The notes: generated by a model not told the origin, from the letters alone. A DNA stretch of 64,000 nt from VRUE01 sp035712345 (GCA_035712345.1 DASTAY010000050.1:3395-67394), one strand, 5' to 3'; positions 34,100 to 41,655 are shown, counted from the stretch's first letter. Program-made: numbers and translations.

Positions 34100-34152
34100 C
34101 GGCGGGCAAGAGTAGACATAGAAATCTCTGCATGCCTTTCAAGGAACCAGCG

Positions 34153-34173
34153 AATGTCGCTCATTGCGACATT
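34153..34173. promoter_or_regulatory. 21-bp palindrome upstream of OLD nuclease gene
   Basis: AATGTCGC (34153-34160) and GCGACATT (34166-34173) are perfect inverted arms around TCATT. They lie about 55-75 bp before the OLD ATG at 34099. TTGAAA and TATGTC-like boxes (minus strand) lie between them, so it is a likely operator. Confidence 0.5.
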
Positions 34174-34208
34174 TCCCTCGCTGGTGCAAAGCGCGGGTCA
34201 CCGCTCCT

Positions 34209-34229
34209 TGGGGCAACAAATGGGGCAAC
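34209..34229 (+). repeat. Paired TGGGGCAAC motifs, right set (putative integrase arm sites)
   Basis: Exact 9-mers at 34209-34217 and 34221-34229 with 12-bp spacing, matching the left set. They lie 98 bp inside attR. Confidence 0.6.
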
Positions 34230-34326
34230 ATGCCCCACAGACTCCAGCCGATCCCCACGGGACTCGATCGGCCGAAAACCGCTTGAAATCGCGCTCCACG
34301 TAGCCCAGCCGATCCACCGGCTCGGG

Positions 34327-34370
34327 CTACGAAACCGAAGGTCACAGGTTCGAATCCTGTCAGGCGCGTT
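34327..34370 (+). repeat. attR: 44-bp copy of tRNA-Arg 3' part
   Basis: Identical to 28675-28718. The tRNA 5' half is absent, so this is not a functional tRNA. Confidence 0.9.
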
Positions 34371-34447
34371 CGCTGAATCCCACTTGGGAAGCGCCCTGCC
34401 AAGGCCGATTTCGAGGAATTGAAGTCGCTTTGTGAAGGCCCTCTGAG

Positions 34448-34474
34448 TGGCAACCGGGCTGGCAACAGGGCAAC
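34448..34474 (+). repeat. Third TGGCAAC pair outside attR
   Basis: TGGCAAC at 34448-34454 and 34460-34466 (12-bp spacing again), then GGGCAAC at 34468-34474. The distance from attR (77 bp) resembles that of the left pair from attL (69 bp). Confidence 0.5.
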
Positions 34475-34494
34475 GCCCTCGCGCTTCGTGATCA

Positions 34495-34570
34495 GTGCTC
34501 GAGCGCACCTCGCACGCCGGGGTCTACCGGCGAGGGCGCCGCTACGTCGCTGTTTACCGGCGGGCCGAGC
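34495..34570 (+). pseudogene. Possible N-terminal fragment of a second integrase
   Basis: The frame reads SHAGVYRRGRRYVAVYRRAE, which resembles the arm-binding start of actinobacterial phage integrases (compare TPGVFKRVDGKGRTIGYVSV in the intact recombinase). After that the reading breaks into low-complexity sequence, and no core or catalytic domain follows. It could be the relic of a second element at the same tRNA. A chance match of a short basic segment cannot be excluded. Confidence 0.35.
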
Positions 34571-34729
34571 GGCTGGGGACGACTCCGCCATGGATTTCGA
34601 TAGGGCGCCGGCAAGCCCGGCGAGCAACGCGACCGCCGGGGTCTTGGTCGTCGCCTGATCTCCCCCGGGCCTTGACTCGGTCCCTGGATGGCCCGTAGCG
34701 CGTGTACCTCTAGTACCAGGAACCGGGCC

Positions 34730-34760
34730 TTGACACGCAAGCATGAGTGGGTGCTACCTT
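34730..34760 (+). promoter_or_regulatory. Promoter of the small secreted protein gene
   Basis: TTGACA at 34730-34735 is followed 17-19 bp later by GCTACC/TACCTT (34753-34760). This is the clearest -35/-10 pair in the window, about 86 bp before ATG 34846. Confidence 0.5.
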
Positions 34761-34845
34761 CGTTCGTTCAGCGAGGAGGGGTGGTTCGCTGTAGGTCTTC
34801 GTTGGGAACCCCGCATGGACGCGATCAGCGCCAAGGAGGTTTCCC

Positions 34846-35043
34846 ATGCGTAGGAAGATGTTGGCTCTCACCCTCACCGCTGGGGTTCTGGCCATCCCGG
34901 CGACGCCGGTTTTCGCCAATCCAGACTTCGGCCCCGGTAACAGCAGCAAGGGGCCAAACGACCCTGGGGCCAAGTGTCATGCGCCCGGCCACGGGACTGG
35001 CCCTGGAGCCAATGAACCAGTGCCTGGCTGCAAGGGCACGTAG
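34846..35043 (+). CDS. Small secreted Gly/Pro-rich protein, unknown function
   Basis: A 65-aa protein. Residues 1-24 form a signal peptide (MRRKMLALTLTAGVL then AIPATPVFA). The mature part is about 41 aa, rich in Gly, Pro and Asn (PDFGPGNSSKGPNDPG), with two cysteines (CHAPGHG and the final PGCKG) that could make one disulfide. AAGGAGG stands 6 nt before ATG 34846, an excellent RBS, and a promoter and terminator flank the gene, so it is real despite its size. It lies just outside the integrated element. I recognise no family. Confidence 0.72.
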   Translation: MRRKMLALTLTAGVLAIPATPVFANPDFGPGNSSKGPNDPGAKCHAPGHGTGPGANEPVPGCKGT

Positions 35044-35050
35044 AAGGAAA

Positions 35051-35076
35051 GGGAGCCCGCCCCCGGGTGGGCTCCC
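35051..35076 (+). terminator. Terminator of the small secreted protein gene
   Basis: GGGAGCCC (35051-35058) pairs with GGGCTCCC (35069-35076), 7 nt after the stop. There is no T-run, as usual in this genome. Confidence 0.65.
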
Positions 35077-35252
35077 GCGCCCGTTACCCGGAGGGGCCTT
35101 CTTGCTGGGGCAAAGATGCGAGCGTCCGGTGACGGTGAGACGACCGGGCAGCCGCCGCATGCCTATCGGCCGCTCAGCGTATGTGTCCCGGGGCGGGTAG
35201 CCGGGTAGCGTGAGCGAAGTGGCTGCGGCGCGTACGAGATGAGGAACGGCGA

Positions 35253-35597
35253 ATGCCGAGGGAAGAGAGCAGAGCGGAGATCGCCCGGAGCATGTTCCTG
35301 GCTTTCGCCGCGGGCGATCGCGAGCGGATCGAGGAGCTGCTGGCTCCCGAGTTCGTCTTCTTCAGCCCTCCGGACCCGGGCCTCGACCGGACAGGCTACT
35401 TCGAGAGGTGCTGGCCCCATTCCGGGACCGGGACCAGGTTCGACTTCGTCCGCACGATCGAAGCAGGCGACGAGGTGATCGTGACCTACGAGGGAACGCG
35501 GACCGCCGGCAGCCGCTTCCGCAACACCGAGGTCTTGAGCTTCGACGGCGCGAGGATCGTCAAGGCAGAGGTGTACTTCGGCTGGGACCTCGACTGA
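35253..35597 (+). CDS. SnoaL-like/NTF2-fold protein
   Basis: A 114-aa NTF2-superfamily protein. ARSMFLAFAAGDRERIEELLAPEFVFFSPPDPG (about residues 10-43, seen in parts) is the typical helix-strand start. DFVRTIEAGDEVIVTYEG and FRNTEVLSFDGARIVKAEVYFG give the beta-sheet. Members include ketosteroid-isomerase-like enzymes and many uncharacterised proteins; no catalytic Asp/Tyr pair can be assigned with confidence. GAGGAACG precedes ATG 35253. A second SnoaL-like gene starts 14 bp after the stop, so the two form a probable operon. Confidence 0.75.
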   Translation: MPREESRAEIARSMFLAFAAGDRERIEELLAPEFVFFSPPDPGLDRTGYFERCWPHSGTGTRFDFVRTIEAGDEVIVTYEGTRTAGSRFRNTEVLSFDGARIVKAEVYFGWDLD

Positions 35598-35610
35598 GAG
35601 ACCCGCCAAG

Positions 35611-36033
35611 ATGTGCCCGATGCCAGGCAGCTCCGCTGCATCGAACGCCGAGCTGGTCGCCGAGCTGCACCGGCGGCAGGGGGAGATGTATGCGGGCGGG
35701 CCGACCGAGCCCGTAGCCGAACTGCTGGCGGAGGACATCGTCTGGCGGGTACCCGGGAAGAGCCCGATCGCCGGCGAGCACCGCGGCGTCGAGGCGGTCT
35801 TGAGCTACTTCCTCAGACGCCGTGAGCGGGCGGGAGCGACGATGGAGATGCACCCCGGCGAGATCCTCGCCGACGAGGAGGCTGTCGTCCAGCTGGTCGA
35901 TGGCACCGCCCGTTTCGGCGACGAGAGGGTCAGGTGGCGGACGGCCGGCGTCTATCGCGTCGAAGCCGGGCTGATCCGCGAGGTCTGGCTGGTTCCGCTC
36001 GACCTCGACCGCTTCGACCGGATCTGGTCCTAG
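35611..36033 (+). CDS. SnoaL-like/NTF2-fold protein
   Basis: A 140-aa NTF2-like protein, with LHRRQGEMYAGGPTEPVAEL and EDIVWRVPGKSPIAGEHRG (about residues 19-59), then VVQLVDGTARFGDERVRW and a C-terminal GVYRVEAGLIREVWL strand. WRVPG-x-SPIAG-x-x-RG is a common SnoaL_3 pattern. Likely paralogous to the gene before it. ATG 35611 is used; ATG 35620 is also possible. The stop overlaps the convergent phosphoesterase gene by 4 bp. Confidence 0.75.
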   Translation: MCPMPGSSAASNAELVAELHRRQGEMYAGGPTEPVAELLAEDIVWRVPGKSPIAGEHRGVEAVLSYFLRRRERAGATMEMHPGEILADEEAVVQLVDGTARFGDERVRWRTAGVYRVEAGLIREVWLVPLDLDRFDRIWS

Positions 36034-36626
36034 ACCTCCAACCAGGCGCCGGCCGGGCCGAGGTTGCGAACCGGCGTCTCGCCGACCCGGCTCTCACAGC
36101 CCCACGACTCGTGGATGTGGCCGCAGACGGCGAGGCGCGGTCGCTTGGCCTCGATCGCCGCGAGCAGCGCCGGGCTGCCGAAGTGATCGTCGCCGCCCCC
36201 CGAGTCGCAGTGCCCCTTCGGCGGCGAGTGGAGGACGAGCACGGCGCCCTCGGGACAGGCGACGAGCTTCTCGGTCGCCGCCTCGTCGTCGAGATCGAAG
36301 CTCCAGTCCCAGGGGGTGACCGGGACGCCGGCGCCGAGGCCGTAGAACTCGACGCCGTCGATCGTCGTGCCGGCGCCGTGCAGCACCGTCGCGGCCTTCC
36401 ACCCCGACGCCGCCTCGCGCAACGCGTCCTCGGTCTCGTTGTTGCCGGGGACGAGGACGGTCGGCGCCTCGATCCCCGCCAGCGCGGCGATCGTCTCCTC
36501 CAGGCCCTCGTGCACCGAGGCGAAGTCGCCGGCGCCGATCACCGCGTCGGCCTCGGCCGACATATCGACCAGCGTCGCCGCCTGGTCGAGGTCGCGGTGC
36601 AGGTCGCTGAAGGCGAGCAGCTTCAC
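36030..36626 (-). CDS. Calcineurin-like metallophosphoesterase
   Basis: A 198-aa metallophosphoesterase. The metal motifs run in order: FSDLHRD (D-x-H, residues 6-12), GAGDFAS (GD), PGNNE (GNHE-like), VLHSPPKGH (H) and CGHIHES (GHxH), so both metal sites look complete. Such proteins hydrolyse phosphodiesters or phosphomonoesters; the substrate is unknown. The GTG at 36626 starts directly at the first beta strand. The longer frame to 36710 reads through non-conserved basic sequence. Cytosolic. Confidence 0.87.
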   Translation of the reverse strand: MKLLAFSDLHRDLDQAATLVDMSAEADAVIGAGDFASVHEGLEETIAALAGIEAPTVLVPGNNETEDALREAASGWKAATVLHGAGTTIDGVEFYGLGAGVPVTPWDWSFDLDDEAATEKLVACPEGAVLVLHSPPKGHCDSGGGDDHFGSPALLAAIEAKRPRLAVCGHIHESWGCESRVGETPVRNLGPAGAWLEV

Positions 36627-36732
36627 GGCCCGAAAGCTACCGGGCCGGCGCCGGCAGTTTGCGGCGGCAGTCTCATCTCCTCTCGCGGCGGGGGCGAGAG
36701 GCGGACGCATGTCGGCGGGCCGGGCGGTTCGA

Positions 36733-36738
36733 TAGGCT
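36733..36738 (+). promoter_or_regulatory. -10 element for small membrane protein gene
   Basis: TAGGCT lies 10 nt before ATG 36749. Confidence 0.38.
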
Positions 36739-36748
36739 GCCGCGGCCC

Positions 36749-36922
36749 ATGCCCGACGTCTTCTGGATCGGCCTCGGAATCTCTGCCTTCTGCGTGTTGG
36801 TCGGCTTCGTCTCCGGGGTCAAATCGCACACCACGCGGACGCTGACCGCCGTCGCGATCGGCGCCTACATCGGCCTGATGGCCGGCTTCCCGCTGCTGGC
36901 GATCGGCCTCGCCACCAGCTGA
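36749..36922 (+). CDS. Small two-helix membrane protein, unknown
   Basis: A 57-aa protein with two hydrophobic segments (about residues 5-24 and 34-55) joined by the short basic loop VKSHTTRTL. No known family is recognised. Codon positions show the host's GC bias, and a TAGGCT box sits upstream. It could be real, but with no RBS and such short length it remains a moderate call. Confidence 0.5.
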   Translation: MPDVFWIGLGISAFCVLVGFVSGVKSHTTRTLTAVAIGAYIGLMAGFPLLAIGLATS

Positions 36923-37007
36923 CGGGCCTGCCCAGGCATAATCGGAAGACCTGCCGGGTAACCGCGCAATGCGGTTGCTCAGTCCCGCATCAGGAAGGGA
37001 GCAGGAG

Positions 37008-37847
37008 ATGACCCAGGCAACCTCCGTGCCCACGATCGCGCTCCACGACGGGGTCGAGATCCCCCAGCTCGGCTTCGGCGTCTTCCAGGTTCCCCCCGAC
37101 AAGACCCAGGACACGGTCGAGCGGGCGCTGGAGGCGGGCTACCGCCACATCGATACCGCCGCGGCCTACCGCAACGAGCGCGGTGTCGGCGCGGCGATCG
37201 CCGCGTCCGGATTGCCCCGTGAGGAGATCTTCGTCACGACCAAGCTGTGGAACACCCAGCAGGGTTACGAGACGACGCTCGGCGCCTTCGAGAAGAGCAT
37301 CGCCCGCCTCGGCCTCGATCACGTCGACCTCTACCTGATCCACTGGCCCGTGCCCAGCGCGGGCCGCGCGCTCGACACCTGGCGGGCCTTCGAACGGATC
37401 CACGAGGAGGGACGGGCGCGAACGATCGGCGTCTCCAACTTCCGCGTCGAGGACCTGGAGATGCTCGAGCGCGAGGCGGAGGTGCAGCCGACCGTCAATC
37501 AGATCGAGCTGCACCCTCACCTGCCGCAGGCCGAGCTGCGCGAGTGGCACGCTGAGCACGGCATCGCGACCCAGGCCTGGAGCCCGCTGGCCCAGGGCGA
37601 GCTGCTGGCCAACGAGACGATCTCCGCCGTCGCCGCCCGCCACGACCGCACCCCGGCCCAGGTCATCCTGCGCTGGCACCTGCAGCTGGGCAACGTCGTC
37701 ATCCCCAAATCGGCGACCCCGGCGCGCATCCGCGAGAACTTCGAGCTCTTCGACTTCGAGCTGGGCGAGGAGGACATGACCGAGATCGCGGCCCTCGACG
37801 TCGGCAAGCGCACCGGCCCCGATCCGGGCACTTTCACCGCCCCATAA
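37008..37847 (+). CDS. Aldo/keto reductase
   Basis: A 279-aa NADPH-dependent oxidoreductase with a TIM barrel. GYRHIDTAAAYRNE (about residues 45-58) has the catalytic Asp and Tyr, TTKLWN the Lys and LIHWPVP the His, so the tetrad is complete. IGVSNF and the NADPH-binding IPKSATPARIRENF (about 239-252) match the AKR5 group, including 2,5-diketo-D-gluconate reductases. GAAGGGAGCAGGAG precedes ATG 37008. It reduces aldehydes or ketones; the physiological substrate is not predictable. Confidence 0.94.
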   Translation: MTQATSVPTIALHDGVEIPQLGFGVFQVPPDKTQDTVERALEAGYRHIDTAAAYRNERGVGAAIAASGLPREEIFVTTKLWNTQQGYETTLGAFEKSIARLGLDHVDLYLIHWPVPSAGRALDTWRAFERIHEEGRARTIGVSNFRVEDLEMLEREAEVQPTVNQIELHPHLPQAELREWHAEHGIATQAWSPLAQGELLANETISAVAARHDRTPAQVILRWHLQLGNVVIPKSATPARIRENFELFDFELGEEDMTEIAALDVGKRTGPDPGTFTAP

Positions 37848-37861
37848 GCCGGAAGCGGCCC

Positions 37862-39034
37862 TCAGGCCGCCGCGGCCTCGCGGCGCAGGCGCACGCGCCC
37901 CTCGCCGTAGGTGCGCGTCTCCAGGGCGATCATCGACCAGATCAGGACGTTGACGACGGCGAGCGCGAGCAGCGCCGGGACCTCGGTCGCGACCGGGACG
38001 AGGATCAGCAGGACGATCGCCAGCCCCAGTTTGCGGCGGTTGACCGTTTGCACGTGGCGGTAGCGGAAGGCGACCAGGCCGAGCAGGTAGATCGCCACGC
38101 CGCCGAGCAGGGCGAAGGCGGGCACTGCGTGCAGGTGGTCCCCGAAGTGTCCGATCGTCGTTTTCAACCCGAGGGCGGTGAGCACGATCCCGGCGACCAT
38201 GACCAGATGCAGGTAGGAGTAGGAGTCGCGCGCCAGCTCGTTCTGCGCGCGCCCCGTCTCGGCCTCGGCGAGGCGGCGCCCGGAGACGATCGCGACGACG
38301 TCGAAGTAGACCCACCACATCGCCGCGGTCAGCGCGACGCCGAGCACCGCCGCGGCGCCGATGCCGAGGCTCAGCTCGTGCGAGGCGCCCACCCCGATCG
38401 CGACGATCGACTCGCCGAGGGCGATGATCACGATCAGGCCGTGGCGCTCGGCGAAGTGGCCCGGCATCAGCTTCCAGCCCTCCGAGCCGAAGAAGTAGGG
38501 GCCGGCCATGTCGAGGAAGAGCGCCAGCGCCCAGAGCGCGCCCTGGGCGAGGCCGTCGAAGGCCGAGGCGAGCGCCAGCAGCGAGACCGCGACCAGGGTG
38601 CTGGCCGCGAGTCCCAGCACGGAGTGCCGCAGGCCGTCGTCGTCGGGGCTGGCGAGCATGAAGAGGGCGATCTGCGCGTAGCGGACGACCCCGAGGATCA
38701 GCGCGAAGGCGAGGCCGAGGCTGCCGAAGGCCTCCGGCACGCAGAGCGAGACGAGCAGTAGCGCCGCCATCGCGCCGAACATGATCAGCCGCACCGCCCC
38801 CGCCTCGGGGTCGACGGTGCTGGTCAGCCAGGCGTAGCCGGTCCAGGCCCACCAGAGCGTGCCCAGCACGAGCAGGCCCTGGGCCAGCCCCGACCAGGTC
38901 GGGTGGTGGGCCATCAGCGCCGTGCACTGGGTGATCGCGAGGACGAAGACGAGGTCGAAGAAGAGCTCCAGCGGCGTCACCCGCTCGCCTTCGCGAAGGG
39001 TCGCGCTCAGTCGCGAGCTGTGCTCGTCAGGCAT
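37862..39034 (-). CDS. ltrA: LtrA family membrane protein (low temperature requirement A)
   Basis: A 390-aa polytopic membrane protein with about 11 hydrophobic segments. VTPLELFFDLVFVLAITQ (about residues 19-36) is the LtrA hallmark. The second half includes FAERHGLIVIIALGESIVAIGVG (about 193-215), with its conserved His and GES. LtrA was linked to cold growth in Listeria; its biochemical function is unresolved. ATG 39034 overlaps the end of the upstream MFS gene by 8 bp, so the two are cotranscribed and coupled. Confidence 0.87.
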   Translation of the reverse strand: MPDEHSSRLSATLREGERVTPLELFFDLVFVLAITQCTALMAHHPTWSGLAQGLLVLGTLWWAWTGYAWLTSTVDPEAGAVRLIMFGAMAALLLVSLCVPEAFGSLGLAFALILGVVRYAQIALFMLASPDDDGLRHSVLGLAASTLVAVSLLALASAFDGLAQGALWALALFLDMAGPYFFGSEGWKLMPGHFAERHGLIVIIALGESIVAIGVGASHELSLGIGAAAVLGVALTAAMWWVYFDVVAIVSGRRLAEAETGRAQNELARDSYSYLHLVMVAGIVLTALGLKTTIGHFGDHLHAVPAFALLGGVAIYLLGLVAFRYRHVQTVNRRKLGLAIVLLILVPVATEVPALLALAVVNVLIWSMIALETRTYGEGRVRLRREAAAA

Positions 39035-40601
39035 CCTCGGCAGCGTAGCCCGCGAGCAGCGCCTCCTCTTCGTCCTTCTTCGGGAAGAGGAGGAAGACCA
39101 GCGCGGCGCCGAGCCCGACGGCGACGATGCCGGCGGTGTAGGCCAATTTGTCTCCCTTCAGGAAGGAGGCCTTGGCGGCGCTGACGATCTGGCTCGCGTG
39201 GCCCGGGTACTGCTGGGCCAGATCGGCGGCGCTCGAGAACGACTTGGTCAGCTCGCCTTCGACGTTTTCGCTCACCTTGTCCGCCTGCGGGGAGGAGGAG
39301 ATCGCCGCGCTCGCCGCCGCCGCGTAGCCCGCCGTCAGCAGGGCTCCGAAGATCGACTGCATGATCGCCCCGCCGAGGTCGCGCTGCAGGTCGGCCGTCC
39401 CCGATGCCATCCCGGCGCGGCGCACCGGCACCGAGCCGGTCAGCGAGTGCGAGGCCGGCGTGCCGGCGAAGCCCACCCCGATCCCGATCAGGGCATAGCC
39501 GAGGCCGACCTTCCAGTAGGAGATGCCCTGCTTCCAGAGCAGCAGCATCGCGAGGAAGCCGAGCAGGCAGAAGGCGTAGCCGAGCAGCAGGGTGAAGCGG
39601 GCGCCGCGGGTCTCGATCAGCTTCGCCGAGCGGGGCGCGACGACGACCATCAGCGCTGCGGCGGGGAGGATCGCCAGCCCCGAGTCGAGCGTCGAGTAGC
39701 CGAGCACGTTCTGCAGGAACTGCTGGCCGATGAACATCGCCCCCATCAGCGAGCCGAAGACGATGATCCCCGCGCAGGCCGCCACCCAGAAGATCCGCCG
39801 CGCGGCGACCTCGAGGTCGTACAGCGGCGCGGCGACGCGGCGCTGGCGGATGACGAAGGCGGCGACCGCCGCCAGGGCGACGATCCCCAGGCCGATCGCC
39901 AGCCTGCCCTTGGCCGGCACGGGCGCCAGGTTGATCCCCAGCACCAGCGCCGCGACCAGCAGCATCGAGAGGATGCCACCGAGGTTGTCGACCGGCGCGG
40001 TGGCCTCGTTGACGTGGGCGGGCACGTAGCGCCACGCCAGGTAGAGCGCGAGGAAGGCGAGCGGCACGGTGACGAGGAAGACCGAGCCCCAGTCGAAATG
40101 CTCCAGCAGGGCGCCGGAGATCAGCGGGCCGAGCGCCGCGATCGCGCCGCCGATCGCCGACCACAGCGCGATCGCCCGCGTGCGCGAATCGCCCGACCAC
40201 AGCGCCGTGATCAGCGCCAGCGTGGTCGGGAAGGCCATCCCCGCCGCCACGCCGCCGAGCAGGCGGGCGACGAAGAGGACGCCGTCCGAGGGCGCCAGGC
40301 CGGCCAGCAGCGAGGCCGGGATCGAGAGCCCCATGCCGAGCAGGAGCATCATCTTGCGTCCGTAGCGGTCGCCGAGCGCACCCAGGTAGAGGACCGAGGT
40401 GGCGAGCCCGAGCGAGTAGCCGACGGCGATCAGGTTGAGCGTCGTCTGGCCGGAGCCGAAGGCCTTGCCGATGTCCGGCAGGGCGACGTTGGCGACCGCC
40501 AGGTTGAGGTTGGCGACGGCGGCGACGAGGATCAGCGCGACGAGGACGAGGCCGGCGCGCTGTGGGCTGCTCTCCCTCATCGACGCAAACCTAGCCTGCA
40601 T
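39027..40601 (-). CDS. MFS transporter, DHA2/EmrB-QacA type
   Basis: A 524-aa transporter with about 14 hydrophobic helices. LGALGDRYGRKMMLLLG (loop 2-3 motif A, about residues 74-90) and LNLAVANVALPDIGKAFG (helix 1) mark the 14-TM drug:H+ antiporter-2 family. GIGVGFAGTPASHSLTGSVPVRRAGMASG near 405-430 is typical of QacA/EmrB. The start at ATG 40601 has GAGG 6 nt upstream; ATG 40580 is the alternative. It is divergent from an MBL-fold hydrolase gene. Multidrug or toxic compound export is inferred. Confidence 0.88.
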   Translation of the reverse strand: MQARFASMRESSPQRAGLVLVALILVAAVANLNLAVANVALPDIGKAFGSGQTTLNLIAVGYSLGLATSVLYLGALGDRYGRKMMLLLGMGLSIPASLLAGLAPSDGVLFVARLLGGVAAGMAFPTTLALITALWSGDSRTRAIALWSAIGGAIAALGPLISGALLEHFDWGSVFLVTVPLAFLALYLAWRYVPAHVNEATAPVDNLGGILSMLLVAALVLGINLAPVPAKGRLAIGLGIVALAAVAAFVIRQRRVAAPLYDLEVAARRIFWVAACAGIIVFGSLMGAMFIGQQFLQNVLGYSTLDSGLAILPAAALMVVVAPRSAKLIETRGARFTLLLGYAFCLLGFLAMLLLWKQGISYWKVGLGYALIGIGVGFAGTPASHSLTGSVPVRRAGMASGTADLQRDLGGAIMQSIFGALLTAGYAAAASAAISSSPQADKVSENVEGELTKSFSSAADLAQQYPGHASQIVSAAKASFLKGDKLAYTAGIVAVGLGAALVFLLFPKKDEEEALLAGYAAEDA

Positions 40602-40649
40602 GACGGTCCTCACGCGGGGGCTCGTCCCCTCCTGAAAGGATTGGCGTCG

Positions 40650-41654
40650 ATGGCGGACGCACCCAAACGCCCCGAGCAGCCGCGCGCCGAGCGGGTCCTG
40701 CCGGGCGTCTGGCGGCTGCGGCTGCCGCTGCCCTGGCCCGGCGTCCCGCACGGCAACGTCTGGGCGGTCGCCGCCGACGGCGGCATCGTCCTCTTCGACA
40801 CCGGGATCGGCGGCAAGGGCGGCCTGCGCCGCTTCGACGTCGCCCTCTCCCAGGCGGGCTTCGGCCTCGAGGACGTGCGCCTCGTCGTCTGCACCCACTC
40901 CCACACCGACCACTACGGCCTGGCGGCGCCGATCGTCGAGGCCGCCGGGTGCGAGCTCTGGATGCACCCCAGATGGGAGCACGTGCGGCTCATGGCCGAC
41001 GACCCCAAAGCGGCGCTCGAGCAGCGGATCGAGGTGGGGCGCCAGAGCGGCGTGCCGATCGCCTCGCTGGAGAAATTCAGAGAGCGGCGAGAAGAGGACG
41101 ACGACAACGGCATCGACGCGATCGTCGAGCCGGACCGCGACCTCTTGCCCGGGGTCGAGGTGGAGACCGACCTGGGCGCCTGGCAGGTCTACGAGACGCC
41201 GGGCCATGCCCCGTCCCACGTCGTCCTGCACCAGCCAGAGCGCAATCTGCTGATCTCCGGCGACCACCTGCTCGGCCGCACGGTGCTCTTCTTCGACCAT
41301 GGCCACAGCCCCGACCCGGTCGGCGAATTCCTGCGCAGCCTCGAGCAGGTCGAGCCGCTCGAGGTCGACCTCGTCCTGCCCGGCCACGGCCGCACCTTCC
41401 GCGACCCCGAGGTGAAGATCGCCGAGGCGCGGCACCAGGTCGACGAGCTGCTCGGCAAGGTGCGCGCCTCGCTTGCCGAGGGCGAGAAGACGGCCTTCGA
41501 GGTGGTCGGGGACCTGATCGGGCCGGAGGGCTCGAGGAGCATCGCCAGCGTCTGGGCCCTGCAGATCGTCCTCTCGAGCCTCGACCACCTCGCGCTCCTC
41601 GGCGAGATCGAGCCGATCGAGGGCAGCGATCCGCGGCGCTGGAAGCGCGGATAG
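40650..41654 (+). CDS. MBL-fold metallo-hydrolase
   Basis: A 334-aa metallo-beta-lactamase-fold hydrolase. The zinc motif reads CTHSHTDHYG (HxHxDH, about residues 88-97). Further ligands follow in TPGHAPSHVVLH (about 188-199), ISGDHLLG (Asp, about 207-214) and LPGHGRTF (His, about 247-254). The C-terminal helical extension (about 260-334) is a lid like that of LACTB2-type or BLACT_WH-containing enzymes. ATG 40650 lies 9 nt after GAAAGGA; TTG 40641 is possible. It probably hydrolyses a thioester, lactone or phosphoester. Confidence 0.88.
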   Translation: MADAPKRPEQPRAERVLPGVWRLRLPLPWPGVPHGNVWAVAADGGIVLFDTGIGGKGGLRRFDVALSQAGFGLEDVRLVVCTHSHTDHYGLAAPIVEAAGCELWMHPRWEHVRLMADDPKAALEQRIEVGRQSGVPIASLEKFRERREEDDDNGIDAIVEPDRDLLPGVEVETDLGAWQVYETPGHAPSHVVLHQPERNLLISGDHLLGRTVLFFDHGHSPDPVGEFLRSLEQVEPLEVDLVLPGHGRTFRDPEVKIAEARHQVDELLGKVRASLAEGEKTAFEVVGDLIGPEGSRSIASVWALQIVLSSLDHLALLGEIEPIEGSDPRRWKRG

Positions 41655-41655
41655 G

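Larger units (their letters stand above)
28675..34370 (+). mobile_element. tRNA-Arg-integrated element with recombinase, Doc module and OLD nuclease
   Basis: The element is bounded by identical 44-bp copies of the tRNA-Arg 3' part (28675-28718 and 34327-34370). The 5.65 kb between them holds a tyrosine recombinase, a Doc-like toxin, an OLD-type ATPase/nuclease, several unknown small ORFs and repeat arrays, with visibly lower GC over 31.9-34.2 kb than the flanks. No structural phage genes, replication or conjugation genes are present, so it resembles a small genomic island or satellite rather than an autonomous phage. The attachment half-site starting in the anticodon loop is the common choice of tyrosine integrases. 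Confidence 0.85.
34100..34845. other. Right end of the element and flanking remnant, mostly non-coding
   Basis: 746 bp holding the OLD promoter region with a 21-bp palindrome, the right-end TGGGGCAAC pair, attR (34327-34370), a further TGGCAAC pair outside attR (34448-34466), a possible integrase N-terminus fragment (34495-34570) and a promoter at 34730-34760. Minus-strand frames across the att copy are spurious translations of tRNA sequence. Confidence 0.6.

Noticed and set aside
34327..34370. Second tRNA-Arg
   Set aside because: Only the 3' half from the anticodon loop onward is present; no acceptor 5' strand or D-arm precedes it. It is an attachment-site copy.
28675..34370. Complete prophage
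   Set aside because: No capsid, tail, terminase, lysis or replication gene; too small. A genomic island or satellite is the better description.
34161..34744. Minus-strand frames across attR (and the matching ones near 28568-29045) with the phrase DRIRTCDLRFR
   Set aside because: This peptide is the well-known false translation of tRNA sequence on the opposite strand. The frames overlap the tRNA or att repeat and have no RBS.
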